64,000 nucleotides of DNA from Saprospiraceae bacterium (GTDB lineage: Bacteria > Bacteroidota > Bacteroidia > Chitinophagales > Saprospiraceae), in contig JAIPBL010000004.1 in the NCBI GenBank assembly GCA_021739645.1, positions 62,001-126,000 of the forward strand, read 5' to 3'. Position numbers and translations under genes: made by a program. Each line of letters begins with the position of its first letter. The first letter of the stretch is position 1. Shown piece by piece: positions 53,413 through 60,999 of this stretch. The notes under the pieces are model-generated. The model ran no database searches. It saw only the letters and a program-made list of their open reading frames with translations, and was not told where the DNA came from.

Positions 53413-53742
53413 CTATCCAATCCGCAACCCATTCGTCACCTGCCTTTCGGGCTGCAAAAGTGTCACTTCTTTTTCATCTCCAACTACTCCGAGCACCAAA
53501 CATTCGGACATAAAATTGGCGATTTGCTTCGGGGGAAAATTGGTGACGGCAATCACCTGTTTTCCCACCAGGTTTTCTTTTTGGTACAACTTGGTGATTT
53601 GGGCAGAACTGCGTTTTACCCCAAATTCACCAAAGTCAATGGTCAATTGGTAGGCGGGCTGTTTTGCCTTCGGAAAATCCTCAGCAGCGATGATGGTGCC
53701 TACCCGCATTTCTACTTTTTCAAAATCAGTCCAGGTTATCAT
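53413..53742 (-). CDS. csaA: CsaA-type tRNA-binding domain protein
   Basis: A 109-residue OB-fold protein. FEKVEMRVGTIIAAEDFPKAKQPAYQL matches the CsaA/EMAP-II tRNA-binding family, and VTNFPPKQIANFMSECLVLG its conserved C-terminal half. CsaA binds tRNA and has been described as a chaperone. It has no known tie to complex I; it sits between nuoH and nuoI with the lipoprotein gene, two bases from the latter. Family identity is clear, its role in this operon is not. Confidence 0.92.
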   Translation of the reverse strand: MITWTDFEKVEMRVGTIIAAEDFPKAKQPAYQLTIDFGEFGVKRSSAQITKLYQKENLVGKQVIAVTNFPPKQIANFMSECLVLGVVGDEKEVTLLQPERQVTNGLRIG

Positions 53743-53744
53743 CT

Positions 53745-54182
53745 TTAGTTTTTCTTGTTGGCTACACCAATTAAAAATTCACTGCTTGCACCTCCGTTCA
53801 GGTATTTATGAAACAGAATCTTCCGGTTCTTTGGCAAATTCAGCTCCCTATTACTGAAAATCTCACAGGCCGTTTTTTCAATTTGCAAGGGCGCTTCCAC
53901 GCCAAAAATTTCTATGGCCAATGAAGTAGCTGTTTTTTCCCGAAAGAAAACTTCATGCTCGAGACTGTCTCCGACCATTTCATTTACCAAATTCGTCAAT
54001 TCAGCCAGCTGTGCCAAATCCTCTGCTTGGTAGTCCTTGAAGGAGGTTTTACTCAACTCTTCTAGTTCTTTATCAGACAACAAGCGACCGCATTTGAAGC
54101 TTGACTGATTGGCTTTATTGACACAACCTGCCATTGAAATAGCCGTCAGTGCAAGAAAGATGAAGCTTGTTCTGATTTTCAT
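53745..54182 (-). CDS. small lipoprotein of unknown family inside the nuo operon
   Basis: A 145-residue predicted lipoprotein with the lipobox SMAGC (Cys19). The mature part is mostly helical and charged, with no known domain: RLLSDKELEELSKTSFKDYQAEDLAQL. It starts directly at the nuoH stop (54183) and ends two bases before csaA. Because of that spacing it must be co-transcribed with nuo. An assembly role in the envelope is possible, but pure inference. Confidence 0.7.
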   Translation of the reverse strand: MKIRTSFIFLALTAISMAGCVNKANQSSFKCGRLLSDKELEELSKTSFKDYQAEDLAQLAELTNLVNEMVGDSLEHEVFFREKTATSLAIEIFGVEAPLQIEKTACEIFSNRELNLPKNRKILFHKYLNGGASSEFLIGVANKKN

Positions 54183-55211
54183 TTAGCTTAATTTCCCGGT
54201 GAAATACATCACCATCCCGGTTATGAAAATATTCAGCAACGACAGCGGCAGCAGCACCTTCCAACCGAGGTTCATCAATTGGTCGTAGCGGAAGCGGGGC
54301 AGCGTCCAACGCACCCACATGAACAAGAAGATAAAGCAGAAAACCTTGAGGAAAAACACGCCCGTCTGCACAATAGCGAGGGCATTTTCACCCAAACCAA
54401 GTTCATGCTGAAACGGAAAATTGTACCCGCCCCAGAAGAAGCTCACCAGAATGGCCGACGAGATGAACATGTTGATGTACTCCGCAAACAGGAACAGGCC
54501 GAGTTTCATCGACGAATACTCCGTGTGATAGCCGCCGACGAGTTCCGTCTCGCATTCCGGCAGGTCGAAGGGCGCTCGGTTTGTTTCCGCAAAAGCACAA
54601 ATCAGGAAAATCAGGAAGGCTAGCGGTTGGTACATCACATTGGCGAAGCCAGCGTCTTGCTGCGCAACGATTTCCCGAAGGCTCAAACTCCCGGTCATCA
54701 TCACCAAAGCAATAATGGAAAAGCCCATCGCAATCTCGTAGCTAATCATCTGCGAACTGGCCCGCAACGCACCCAGCAAGGAGAACTTGTTGTTGCTCGC
54801 CCAACCGCCAATCATTATCCCATAAACCCCGATGGACATCACCCCGAACAGGTACAACACCCCGATATTGATGTCAGTGATTTGCAGCGCAAACGACTCG
54901 CCACCGATTTTCACATCACCGCCAAATGGAATGACCGCCCCAGTAATCAGTGCCGTCAGCATCGCAATACCTGGCCCGATGATGAACAGGAAGCGATTGC
55001 TCCCTTCGGGGATGAGTTCTTCTTTCGTGAACATTTTGATGCCGTCCGCCAAGGGTTGTAGCAGCCCCAGTGGTCCCGCCCTGTTCGGCCCTATCCGATC
55101 CTGCATCACGGCCGACACCTTGCGCTCTGCCCAGGTGCTGTACATCGCTATCAGCATAGTGATGCCGAAAACAGCGAGTACAAGGATAATTTTGAAAATA
55201 AGAATGGTCAT
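54183..55211 (-). CDS. nuoH: NADH-quinone oxidoreductase subunit H
   Basis: Complex I subunit at the junction of the arms, forming the quinone tunnel; 342 residues and eight helices. WAERKVSAVMQDRIGPNRAGPLGLLQPLADGIKMFTKEELIP is the signature, AEYINMFISSAILVSFFWGG and RWTLPRFRYDQLMNLGWKVLLP the conserved C-terminal parts. FDLPECETELVGGYHTEYSSM carries the acidic E-channel residues. It is 17 bases after nuoG. Confidence 0.98.
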   Translation of the reverse strand: MTILIFKIILVLAVFGITMLIAMYSTWAERKVSAVMQDRIGPNRAGPLGLLQPLADGIKMFTKEELIPEGSNRFLFIIGPGIAMLTALITGAVIPFGGDVKIGGESFALQITDINIGVLYLFGVMSIGVYGIMIGGWASNNKFSLLGALRASSQMISYEIAMGFSIIALVMMTGSLSLREIVAQQDAGFANVMYQPLAFLIFLICAFAETNRAPFDLPECETELVGGYHTEYSSMKLGLFLFAEYINMFISSAILVSFFWGGYNFPFQHELGLGENALAIVQTGVFFLKVFCFIFLFMWVRWTLPRFRYDQLMNLGWKVLLPLSLLNIFITGMVMYFTGKLS

Positions 55212-55228
55212 TTTCTAATTGAATCAAA

Positions 55229-56266
55229 TCATACATTATTAGGATTCAGCGCCCCCACTCCCAAGTCCACTTTATCGCCGTGTGGCAGAGAAGCACCTTC
55301 CAATTGTTTTCCTTCAAAACGCTCGCCCTCCTTGCTCTCGTAGTGGTTGGCGGAGATGACCGATTGGCGGTCAACATGCGTCACGCCGTCAATCACCCAG
55401 TCGTTGGTGTGTTTTTTCTCAAAACGGCATTCGTTGCAAATCCAGCCAGCCTCGCCGTTTTCCAGTTTGGCCACTTCATCGAATTCGTCCTTTCGAGCCG
55501 TTACCCGCAAGATTTCCTCGCCTTGGTACCAGAGGCGAACTTTGCCACAGCACTTTTCGCAGTTGCGGTGCGCCTCCACGGGCTTGGTGTACCAAACCCG
55601 GCTTTTGAAGCGGAACGTCCGGTCTGTCAATGCACCCACGGGGCAGACATCAATCACGTTGCCGGAAAAATCGTTGTCAATCGCCTTTTCGATGTACGTG
55701 GAAATCTCCGCATGGTCGCCCCGACCGATGACGCCGTGTACCCGCCCATCGGTGATTTGCTCGCAAACCTTTACACAACGGTAGCAGAGGATGCAGCGGT
55801 TCATGTGCAACTTGATGTTGTCGCCAATGTCCTCCGGCTCGAAAGTTCGGCGGCGGAATTCGCTGCGGGTGTCCAATTTGCCGTGTTCGTAGCCGAGGTC
55901 CTGCAGCTTGCACTCACCCGCTTGGTCGCAGACGGGGCAGTCGAGCGGATGATTGATGAGCAGGAACTCGGTCACGCCAGCCCTGGCCTCAATCACTTCC
56001 GGCGAGGTTTCGTTGCGCACGACCATGCCGTCCATCACCGCCGTGCGGCAGCTTGGCACCAGTTTGGGCATGGGCCGTGGGTCTTTGGCCGAGCCTTGCT
56101 CCACCTTCACGAGGCAGGTACGGCAATAGCCGCCGCTGCCCTTCAGTGAGGAATAGTAGCACATGGCTGGCGGTACGAGGTCGCCGCCAATCATGCGGGC
56201 CGCATTGAGAATCGTCGTGCCTTCTGGCACTTCGATTTGGAAATCGTCTATGGTTACTTTTGCCAT
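55229..56266 (-). CDS. nuoG: NADH-quinone oxidoreductase subunit G, short form
   Basis: Peripheral complex I subunit with iron-sulfur clusters. A [2Fe-2S] motif (CYYSSLKGSGGYCRTC and a later Cys), the His-Cys3 [4Fe-4S] motif HPLDCPVCDQAGEC, and a Cys4 motif CILCYRCVKVC with CPVGAL are seen in order, then NCEKCCGK and ICNEC near residues 235-300. The protein stops at 345 residues, whereas the E. coli subunit is about 900; the molybdopterin-like domain is absent. nuoH starts 17 bases on, so it is not a frameshift. Short forms of this kind occur in Bacteroidota. The extra CxxC pairs may hold one more cluster. Confidence 0.92.
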   Translation of the reverse strand: MAKVTIDDFQIEVPEGTTILNAARMIGGDLVPPAMCYYSSLKGSGGYCRTCLVKVEQGSAKDPRPMPKLVPSCRTAVMDGMVVRNETSPEVIEARAGVTEFLLINHPLDCPVCDQAGECKLQDLGYEHGKLDTRSEFRRRTFEPEDIGDNIKLHMNRCILCYRCVKVCEQITDGRVHGVIGRGDHAEISTYIEKAIDNDFSGNVIDVCPVGALTDRTFRFKSRVWYTKPVEAHRNCEKCCGKVRLWYQGEEILRVTARKDEFDEVAKLENGEAGWICNECRFEKKHTNDWVIDGVTHVDRQSVISANHYESKEGERFEGKQLEGASLPHGDKVDLGVGALNPNNV

Positions 56267-56278
56267 TTTTCCAAAAAA

Positions 56279-57058
56279 TCAATAAGCAGATACCGAAAAC
56301 CAGATGTTTGGAAAGCCATTGTCATCAATGGCTTTTACCCATCCTTTTTCTTTCTTTATTTCAAAGTAACTGCAATCATTTTCACCCTCATCTTTAATTT
56401 CTCGCCATTCGGAGAATGTCACTTTCACCAAAGCCCATTTTCCGTTCTGCTTCAAAATTTCTAAGTGGGCGAGCTTTTTGAAATCCCAATCATTACCAGG
56501 AATACAAATTATTTTATTACCTGTTTTTGAAGGGATTGTTCTTAAATTCAAACAAGATTTTTCTATGTTGACTCCAATATTTGCTGACTCCCGAAACTTG
56601 CTGATTTCCACTGGAATTTCATGATTGAACAAGATGGACTCATAAGTCAAAAATTTTACCCCTTCATCCTCAGCTTCATTTTTACTTATCCAAAGTCCAT
56701 TCTTTTCACTGTTTCCAAAAACCTTGAAATACTTATCATTGCTCCTGTCAAAGACTTTTATCAAACTTAAATCATAACCGCCCACCCATTCAAAATCATA
56801 GTTTTCTTTGAACTTTGTTAATTCGACATTATTCAAGTCCAATACCTCAAAATTGGACCAGGACCTAAAGTTTCTTCTAAGTTTTCCAAACTTTTTCCCC
56901 TTGTCGTTATAAAGCCCAATCTCTGAATCCCAAGGCAACCACAAGACTCCAACTCCCCAATTTGCTGTACCTCTTGGATACATGAAATTGCAAGGGTTTT
57001 CAACTGTAGAAAGCCCTAAGAATGTATTAATAGCCAAGAAAAGTGATAACAGACTCAT
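56279..57058 (-). CDS. uncharacterised A/T-rich gene between nuoF and nuoG
   Basis: A 259-residue protein with a probable signal peptide (residues 1-17, ending FLGLSTV) and a beta-rich soluble region containing several Trp/Gly pairs (WVGGYDLSLIKVF, GKWALVKVTFSEW). I do not recognise a family; the repeats of short strands recall WG-type or SH3-like sequence. It is more A/T-rich than its nuo neighbours, 12 bases before nuoG and 47 bases after nuoF, which suggests a later insertion into the operon. Confidence 0.65.
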   Translation of the reverse strand: MSLLSLFLAINTFLGLSTVENPCNFMYPRGTANWGVGVLWLPWDSEIGLYNDKGKKFGKLRRNFRSWSNFEVLDLNNVELTKFKENYDFEWVGGYDLSLIKVFDRSNDKYFKVFGNSEKNGLWISKNEAEDEGVKFLTYESILFNHEIPVEISKFRESANIGVNIEKSCLNLRTIPSKTGNKIICIPGNDWDFKKLAHLEILKQNGKWALVKVTFSEWREIKDEGENDCSYFEIKKEKGWVKAIDDNGFPNIWFSVSAY

Positions 57059-57105
57059 TAATTGTCATTATTGATTTGCAAAATCAAATACCTTTTGTTC
57101 CCATT

Positions 57106-58449
57106 TTATGCTGTCTCCAACCCATTCACCCGATAATAATGCCGCACCTCCCTAATCCCCTCCGGCCTCGTCACATACTCCTCGAACTCATGCCGGAAAT
57201 GCCGAATCGCTGCCGCAACGGGCCAAGCCGCTGCCTCGCCGAGCGGGCAAATCGTCTTGCCCTCGATTTTGCTTTGCACGTCCCAGAGCAGGTCAATGTC
57301 CGCCAAAGTGCCTTTGCCGTCGAGGATTTTTTGGAGGATGCGCTCCATCCAACCCGTGCCTTCCCGACAGGGGCTGCATTGGCCGCAGCTCTCGTGGTGG
57401 TAGAAACGGGCGAAGGTGAAGAGGTTTTTTACGATGCTCGTGTCCTCGTCCATGACGATGAAGCCACCGCTGCCGAGCATGGTGCCCGTTGCGAAGCCGC
57501 CATCGGCGAGGCTCTCGTAGCTCATGAGGCGAGGCTCACCGGCGGCGGTTTTCAGGATGAGGTGTTTGGGCAGGATGGGCACGGATGAACCACCCGCCAC
57601 CACGGCCTTCAAGTCCTTGCCGTTGCGGATGCCGCCGCAGTACTCGTCGGAGTAGATGAACTCCTCCACCGGTACGCCGAGTTCGATTTCATAAACGCCT
57701 GGCTTGTTGATATGGCCGCTGGCCGAGATGAGCTTCGTGCCCGTGCTCTTGCCGATGCCAATGCCAGCATAGGCATCGCCGCCCATTTCGACAATGGGCA
57801 CGACAGCAGCAATGGTTTCCACATTATTTACCACGGTGGGACAATCCCAAAGGCCCTTCACTGCGGGGAACGGCGGCTTGAGGCGGGGATTGCCACGCTT
57901 GCCTTCGAGGCTTTCGAGCAGGGCGGTCTCCTCGCCGCAGATGTAGGCCCCCGCTCCGATTTGCACGTAACAGTCATGGTCGAAGCCGCTGCCGAGGATG
58001 TTCTTGCCGAGCAATCCGGCGGCGTAAGCCTCGTCAATCGCCGCTTCGAGGATGCGCAGGATGTAGAAATACTCGCCCCGGATGTAGATGTACGAGGTGT
58101 TCGCCCCCAGCGCAAAGCTGCTGACAATCATGCCCTCAATCAACAGGTGCGGGATGTGCTCCATGAGGTAGCGGTCCTTGAAAGTGCCCGGCTCGCTCTC
58201 GTCGGCGTTGCAGACGAGGTAGCGGGGTACGCCTTCCGGTTTCGCCAGGAAGCTCCACTTCATGCCCGTAGGGAAACCCGCACCGCCCCGGCCTCGCAGG
58301 CCAGACTTCTTCACCTCTTCCACGATGGCATCGGGGGCCATGCCGAGCGCCTTCTTCAAGGACTCGTAGCCGCCGTGCTTCCGGTACACCTCCAAGGTGT
58401 TGATGCCGGGGATGTGATCGTTTTTAAGTAGTATTTTTTGAGACATCAA
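57106..58449 (-). CDS. nuoF: NADH-quinone oxidoreductase subunit F
   Basis: The NADH- and FMN-binding subunit of complex I with one [4Fe-4S] cluster; 447 residues. GLRGRGGAGFPTGMKWSF is the FMN/NADH loop and ESEPGTFKDRYLM a further family motif. GAGAYICGEETALLESLEGKRG follows, and SCGQCSPCREGTGWMERIL gives cluster N3 ligands. Its ATG overlaps the TGA of the preceding small gene by four bases (ATGA), so its translation is likely coupled to that accessory gene. Confidence 0.98.
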   Translation of the reverse strand: MMSQKILLKNDHIPGINTLEVYRKHGGYESLKKALGMAPDAIVEEVKKSGLRGRGGAGFPTGMKWSFLAKPEGVPRYLVCNADESEPGTFKDRYLMEHIPHLLIEGMIVSSFALGANTSYIYIRGEYFYILRILEAAIDEAYAAGLLGKNILGSGFDHDCYVQIGAGAYICGEETALLESLEGKRGNPRLKPPFPAVKGLWDCPTVVNNVETIAAVVPIVEMGGDAYAGIGIGKSTGTKLISASGHINKPGVYEIELGVPVEEFIYSDEYCGGIRNGKDLKAVVAGGSSVPILPKHLILKTAAGEPRLMSYESLADGGFATGTMLGSGGFIVMDEDTSIVKNLFTFARFYHHESCGQCSPCREGTGWMERILQKILDGKGTLADIDLLWDVQSKIEGKTICPLGEAAAWPVAAAIRHFRHEFEEYVTRPEGIREVRHYYRVNGLETA

Positions 58450-58919
58450 GCAGTCGCTTTTTGGTTCAAGTACCTCAGTTCATTGCACCAGAAGTTCCAT
58501 TTCTGAAAAATGGGCAACGGGTTTTCCATCGTGAGCCGGGAAGCTAATTGGCTGTTTTTTATCCTGAAAAAGAAAAAATCCGGCACAGGGTTCGGCTTGC
58601 AGCCTTTCATTATTTTTTCAAAAACGGCGTTTGGCACTTGTTCGTTGGCAGCATTTGCCAATAGACCAAGCACAGCCAGTTCTCCTTCCATTTTGGTTGC
58701 TTTCAGCAATTCGGGAACGTTGATTTCCGACTTGTTTTTTATCAACCAATCCAACACCACCCAAGTCAAACGACCGGAGTGACGGCAATACTTGGTGCTT
58801 TCAGCAATGAGTTGTTCCGCTGAAATAGCTTCACCCACTGTCGGCTCAGATTGAGCGACCAGCACCGCAGCGCCGAATTGCTGCCAGTTTTGAAATAATT
58901 GATTCAGTTTGTCTTCCAT
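58446..58919 (-). CDS. small protein following the DUF6036 gene, unknown family
   Basis: About 157 residues from the Met at 58919 (MEDKLNQLFQNWQQFG); the ORF-track start is 13 codons earlier. It is helical and soluble, with CRHSGRLTWVVLDWLIKNK and AVLGLLANAANEQVPNAVFEKIM. I do not recognise a family. It overlaps the upstream nucleotidyltransferase gene by 16 bases and nuoF by four, so all three are translationally linked. Its consistent pairing suggests a partner protein of the nucleotidyltransferase. Confidence 0.65.
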   Translation of the reverse strand: MEDKLNQLFQNWQQFGAAVLVAQSEPTVGEAISAEQLIAESTKYCRHSGRLTWVVLDWLIKNKSEINVPELLKATKMEGELAVLGLLANAANEQVPNAVFEKIMKGCKPNPVPDFFFFRIKNSQLASRLTMENPLPIFQKWNFWCNELRYLNQKATA

Positions 58920-59428
58920 CCCTGTTCTTCTAAAAAGTATTGAATTTTCTGCGCCCAATCGGGTCGAAACTGTGCTATCCGCTCCATGTTGCCCAACAGC
59001 CGCCTTCGCTGCAAATCGTTGACTTGTGGCAACAAAACCTCGATGTCTTCCAAGTCCTGTTCCCGCAAGGCGATGATTTTCATAGCCAACTGCTCTGCCA
59101 AGCCAAGGGCGTAGATTTTCAAATTGTCCAACTCGATGTCCAACAAGCTGAGATAGTTTTGAAAATCTGGCGGCAAAATATGGCTGAAACCCTTCACTCC
59201 ATCATTCAACCAATCTTCGTCCAAGTTCAGTTTCGCCGCCACCTTTTTGGCTGCGGTTTTCACCATTGCTGAACTTTCTGGGTCAATGATTACGTCCACA
59301 TCCATCGTGGCCCGGAAAGCCCCGAAATGAACAATCATCGCCGCCCCGCCAACCATGACGATGTTGCAGGGCTTGGAAACTTCTTTGTCCAATTCTTGCA
59401 AGGCGTGGATGAGGGTGGATTTGTCCAT
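58904..59428 (-). CDS. DUF6036-type nucleotidyltransferase
   Basis: A 174-residue nucleotidyltransferase-fold protein. IVMVGGAAMIVHFGAFRATMDVDVIID shows the fold's GG and DxD-type metal motif (DVDVI). The C-terminal helices (LGLAEQLAMKIIALREQDLEDIEVLLPQ) match the AbiEii/DUF6036 group, some members of which are toxins acting on tRNA 3' ends. It lies 11 bases after the MNT-type gene and is followed, overlapping, by the 157-residue protein. A toxin role is a possibility from family, not shown here. Confidence 0.75.
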   Translation of the reverse strand: MDKSTLIHALQELDKEVSKPCNIVMVGGAAMIVHFGAFRATMDVDVIIDPESSAMVKTAAKKVAAKLNLDEDWLNDGVKGFSHILPPDFQNYLSLLDIELDNLKIYALGLAEQLAMKIIALREQDLEDIEVLLPQVNDLQRRRLLGNMERIAQFRPDWAQKIQYFLEEQGWKTN

Positions 59429-59439
59429 TATGAATTGGT

Positions 59440-59742
59440 TTACAAAAACTCCACTTCTTTTAAAATTTTCGGACCAATGTATTGGCTCAAACCGTTCTCC
59501 GTCACTACTTCCACCTTTCGTCCCTCAAAGAGTTCATCCATCAGGAAACACAACCCCATGAAATTGTCGAAGGTCTCCATCTCCGGCTCAAACTCCACGT
59601 AGAGGTCAATGTCGCTCTCCGCCCGCTCTTCCCGACGCACGAAGGAGCCGAACAGCCCGATTTGCTTCACGCCAAAGCCCCGAATCTCGCTGCGGTGCTG
59701 GGCGAGGGTTTGGAGGATGGTGGATTTTGTGATGAGTTGCAT
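59440..59742 (-). CDS. MNT-type nucleotidyltransferase domain protein
   Basis: About 100 residues from the Met at 59742 (MQLITKSTILQTL). GLFGSFVRREERAESDIDLYVEF is the GSxxRxE...DxD nucleotidyltransferase core of the minimal MNT family (as in MntA antitoxins that AMPylate HEPN toxins). No HEPN gene is next to it; the partner here could be the adjacent DUF6036 protein or another product. The ORF-track extension upstream (MRVSQKKKLK) is probably not translated. Confidence 0.78.
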   Translation of the reverse strand: MQLITKSTILQTLAQHRSEIRGFGVKQIGLFGSFVRREERAESDIDLYVEFEPEMETFDNFMGLCFLMDELFEGRKVEVVTENGLSQYIGPKILKEVEFL

Positions 59743-59799
59743 TTTAAGTTTCTTCTTTTGCGACACTCTCAAATCGCAGACTTGGAAGAACTGGGTAAA

Positions 59800-60399
59800 T
59801 TAAAGCTTATGTTTGCCAATCAATGGTTGAAGTTTTTTAGCTAACTTATATTCCAACAAAGGCATTAGTGCATCCATATCTGAATTAAACTCAAAAATAT
59901 GCACCCGTAATTGTAATGAAAGCATCCTTGCCCAGTGATAAATCTGAAGTCCATGTTTACGTGAGTTTTTATGGTAACCCAAATGCACAATTAACCTCGC
60001 CCAAAAACATCTTGCTCTGCCCACGTATAAAATTGAAGACTCCAGGTTTAGACTTTTTTTTATAGCTGGGATTGGTCTACTACCCTCAAAATTTCTATAA
60101 TTTCTTATTTCTTCAAGAATTTTAAGTTTGTCTGTTTTTGATACTATTTCAAAATAATACAATACTGGGTCCTTTATATTCATCAACCTTTTGAATTCTT
60201 CTTCTATCTCACAAATATTTCCAGCACTGCCGCCGTAGGTGTAATCTTTCAAATCAGAGCAATCAATTTCATATGGCTGATGCTCTTTGATAGTATTTGA
60301 AACCTGTTTTAATAATAAAGCTGCTGATTTCTCACACACATTCTTGATAAAATCAGTTTGACTTTGATTCATTTTGATTGAATTTTTTGATGAATTCAT
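59800..60399 (-). CDS. GIY-YIG-like nuclease fold protein
   Basis: A 199-residue protein (Met10 is an alternative start). The N-terminal half is helical. The C-terminal half follows a GIY-YIG layout: VLYYFEIVSKT for the first motif, SSILYVGRARCFWARLIVHLG for the second with its Arg, a His nearby, and PLLEYKLAKKLQPLIGK with the late Glu. The first motif is divergent from a textbook GIY. It is more A/T-rich than nuoE. It begins at the base next to nuoE's stop, so it must lie on the nuo transcript. Confidence 0.6.
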   Translation of the reverse strand: MNSSKNSIKMNQSQTDFIKNVCEKSAALLLKQVSNTIKEHQPYEIDCSDLKDYTYGGSAGNICEIEEEFKRLMNIKDPVLYYFEIVSKTDKLKILEEIRNYRNFEGSRPIPAIKKSLNLESSILYVGRARCFWARLIVHLGYHKNSRKHGLQIYHWARMLSLQLRVHIFEFNSDMDALMPLLEYKLAKKLQPLIGKHKL

Positions 60400-60912
60400 T
60401 TAGCAATACCGACTTCTATTTTCCGACTTCTCCCACTCCTCCACCACCGCATCCACCTTCTCCAGCGTCAGGTTCTCGTGGAAGTCCGCCCCAATCATCA
60501 TCATCGGAGCCGTTCCGCAAGAGCCGAGGCATTCGACGGTCTTGAGGGTGAACTTGCCATCGGGGGTGGTTTGGCCTTTTTTGATGCCGAGTTTTTGCTC
60601 CAGGTGCTTCACGATGTCCTCCGCACCCAGCAGCCAGCAGGAGCTGGTGTGGCATACCTCGATGAGGCATTTGCCGACCGGCTTCAGGTTGAACATGCTG
60701 TAAAACGAGGCCACTTCGTACACCTCGATGGGCTGGATGTCGAGCAGCGAGGCCACGTAGTCCATCACCGGGGCGCTCAGCCAGCCATCGAACTCGGCCT
60801 GTGCGAGGTGCAGCACGGGGAGGAGCGCTGACTTCTGGCGGCCAGTTGGGTAGCGGCGGATGATTTTTTGCACCAACGCCAGGGTTTCGTCTGAGAATTT
60901 AATGTCGTTCAT
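60400..60912 (-). CDS. nuoE: NADH-quinone oxidoreductase subunit E
   Basis: The [2Fe-2S] subunit (N1a) of the complex I NADH module; 170 residues. CHTSSCWLLGAEDI and VECLGSCGTAPMMMIG provide the four Cys ligands. The start is Met 60912 (MNDIKFSDETLALV). The ORF-track version beginning at 60972 would translate the foldback repeat into LNLLNLLNLLNYK and is not credible. The next gene begins at the base after its stop. Confidence 0.97.
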   Translation of the reverse strand: MNDIKFSDETLALVQKIIRRYPTGRQKSALLPVLHLAQAEFDGWLSAPVMDYVASLLDIQPIEVYEVASFYSMFNLKPVGKCLIEVCHTSSCWLLGAEDIVKHLEQKLGIKKGQTTPDGKFTLKTVECLGSCGTAPMMMIGADFHENLTLEKVDAVVEEWEKSENRSRYC

Positions 60913-60913
60913 T

Positions 60914-60997
60914 TTATAGTTTAGGAGGTTTAGAAGGTTTAGAAGGTTTAGTTGGGGGCCTGCTAAACCCACTAAACTTTCTAAACCCTCTAAACCC
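60914..60997. repeat. foldback element between nuoD and nuoE
   Basis: A 25-base arm of the word GGTTTAGAA (60927-60951) pairs with its inverse (60972-60996) with two mismatches across a 20-base loop. Three direct copies stand in the left arm and four word copies in the right. It fills the whole gap between the nuoD stop (61000) and the nuoE start (60912). Confidence 0.85.
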
Positions 60998-60999
60998 TT

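Noticed and set aside
55229-55260. Frameshift or truncation of nuoG
   Set aside because: nuoH begins 17 bases later and no remnant of the C-terminal domain is present, so the short form is native.
55280-56149. 289-residue plus-strand ORF
   Set aside because: Antisense shadow of nuoG; low-complexity Ala/Val-rich translation with no family likeness.
57712-58431. 239-residue plus-strand ORF
   Set aside because: Antisense shadow of nuoF.
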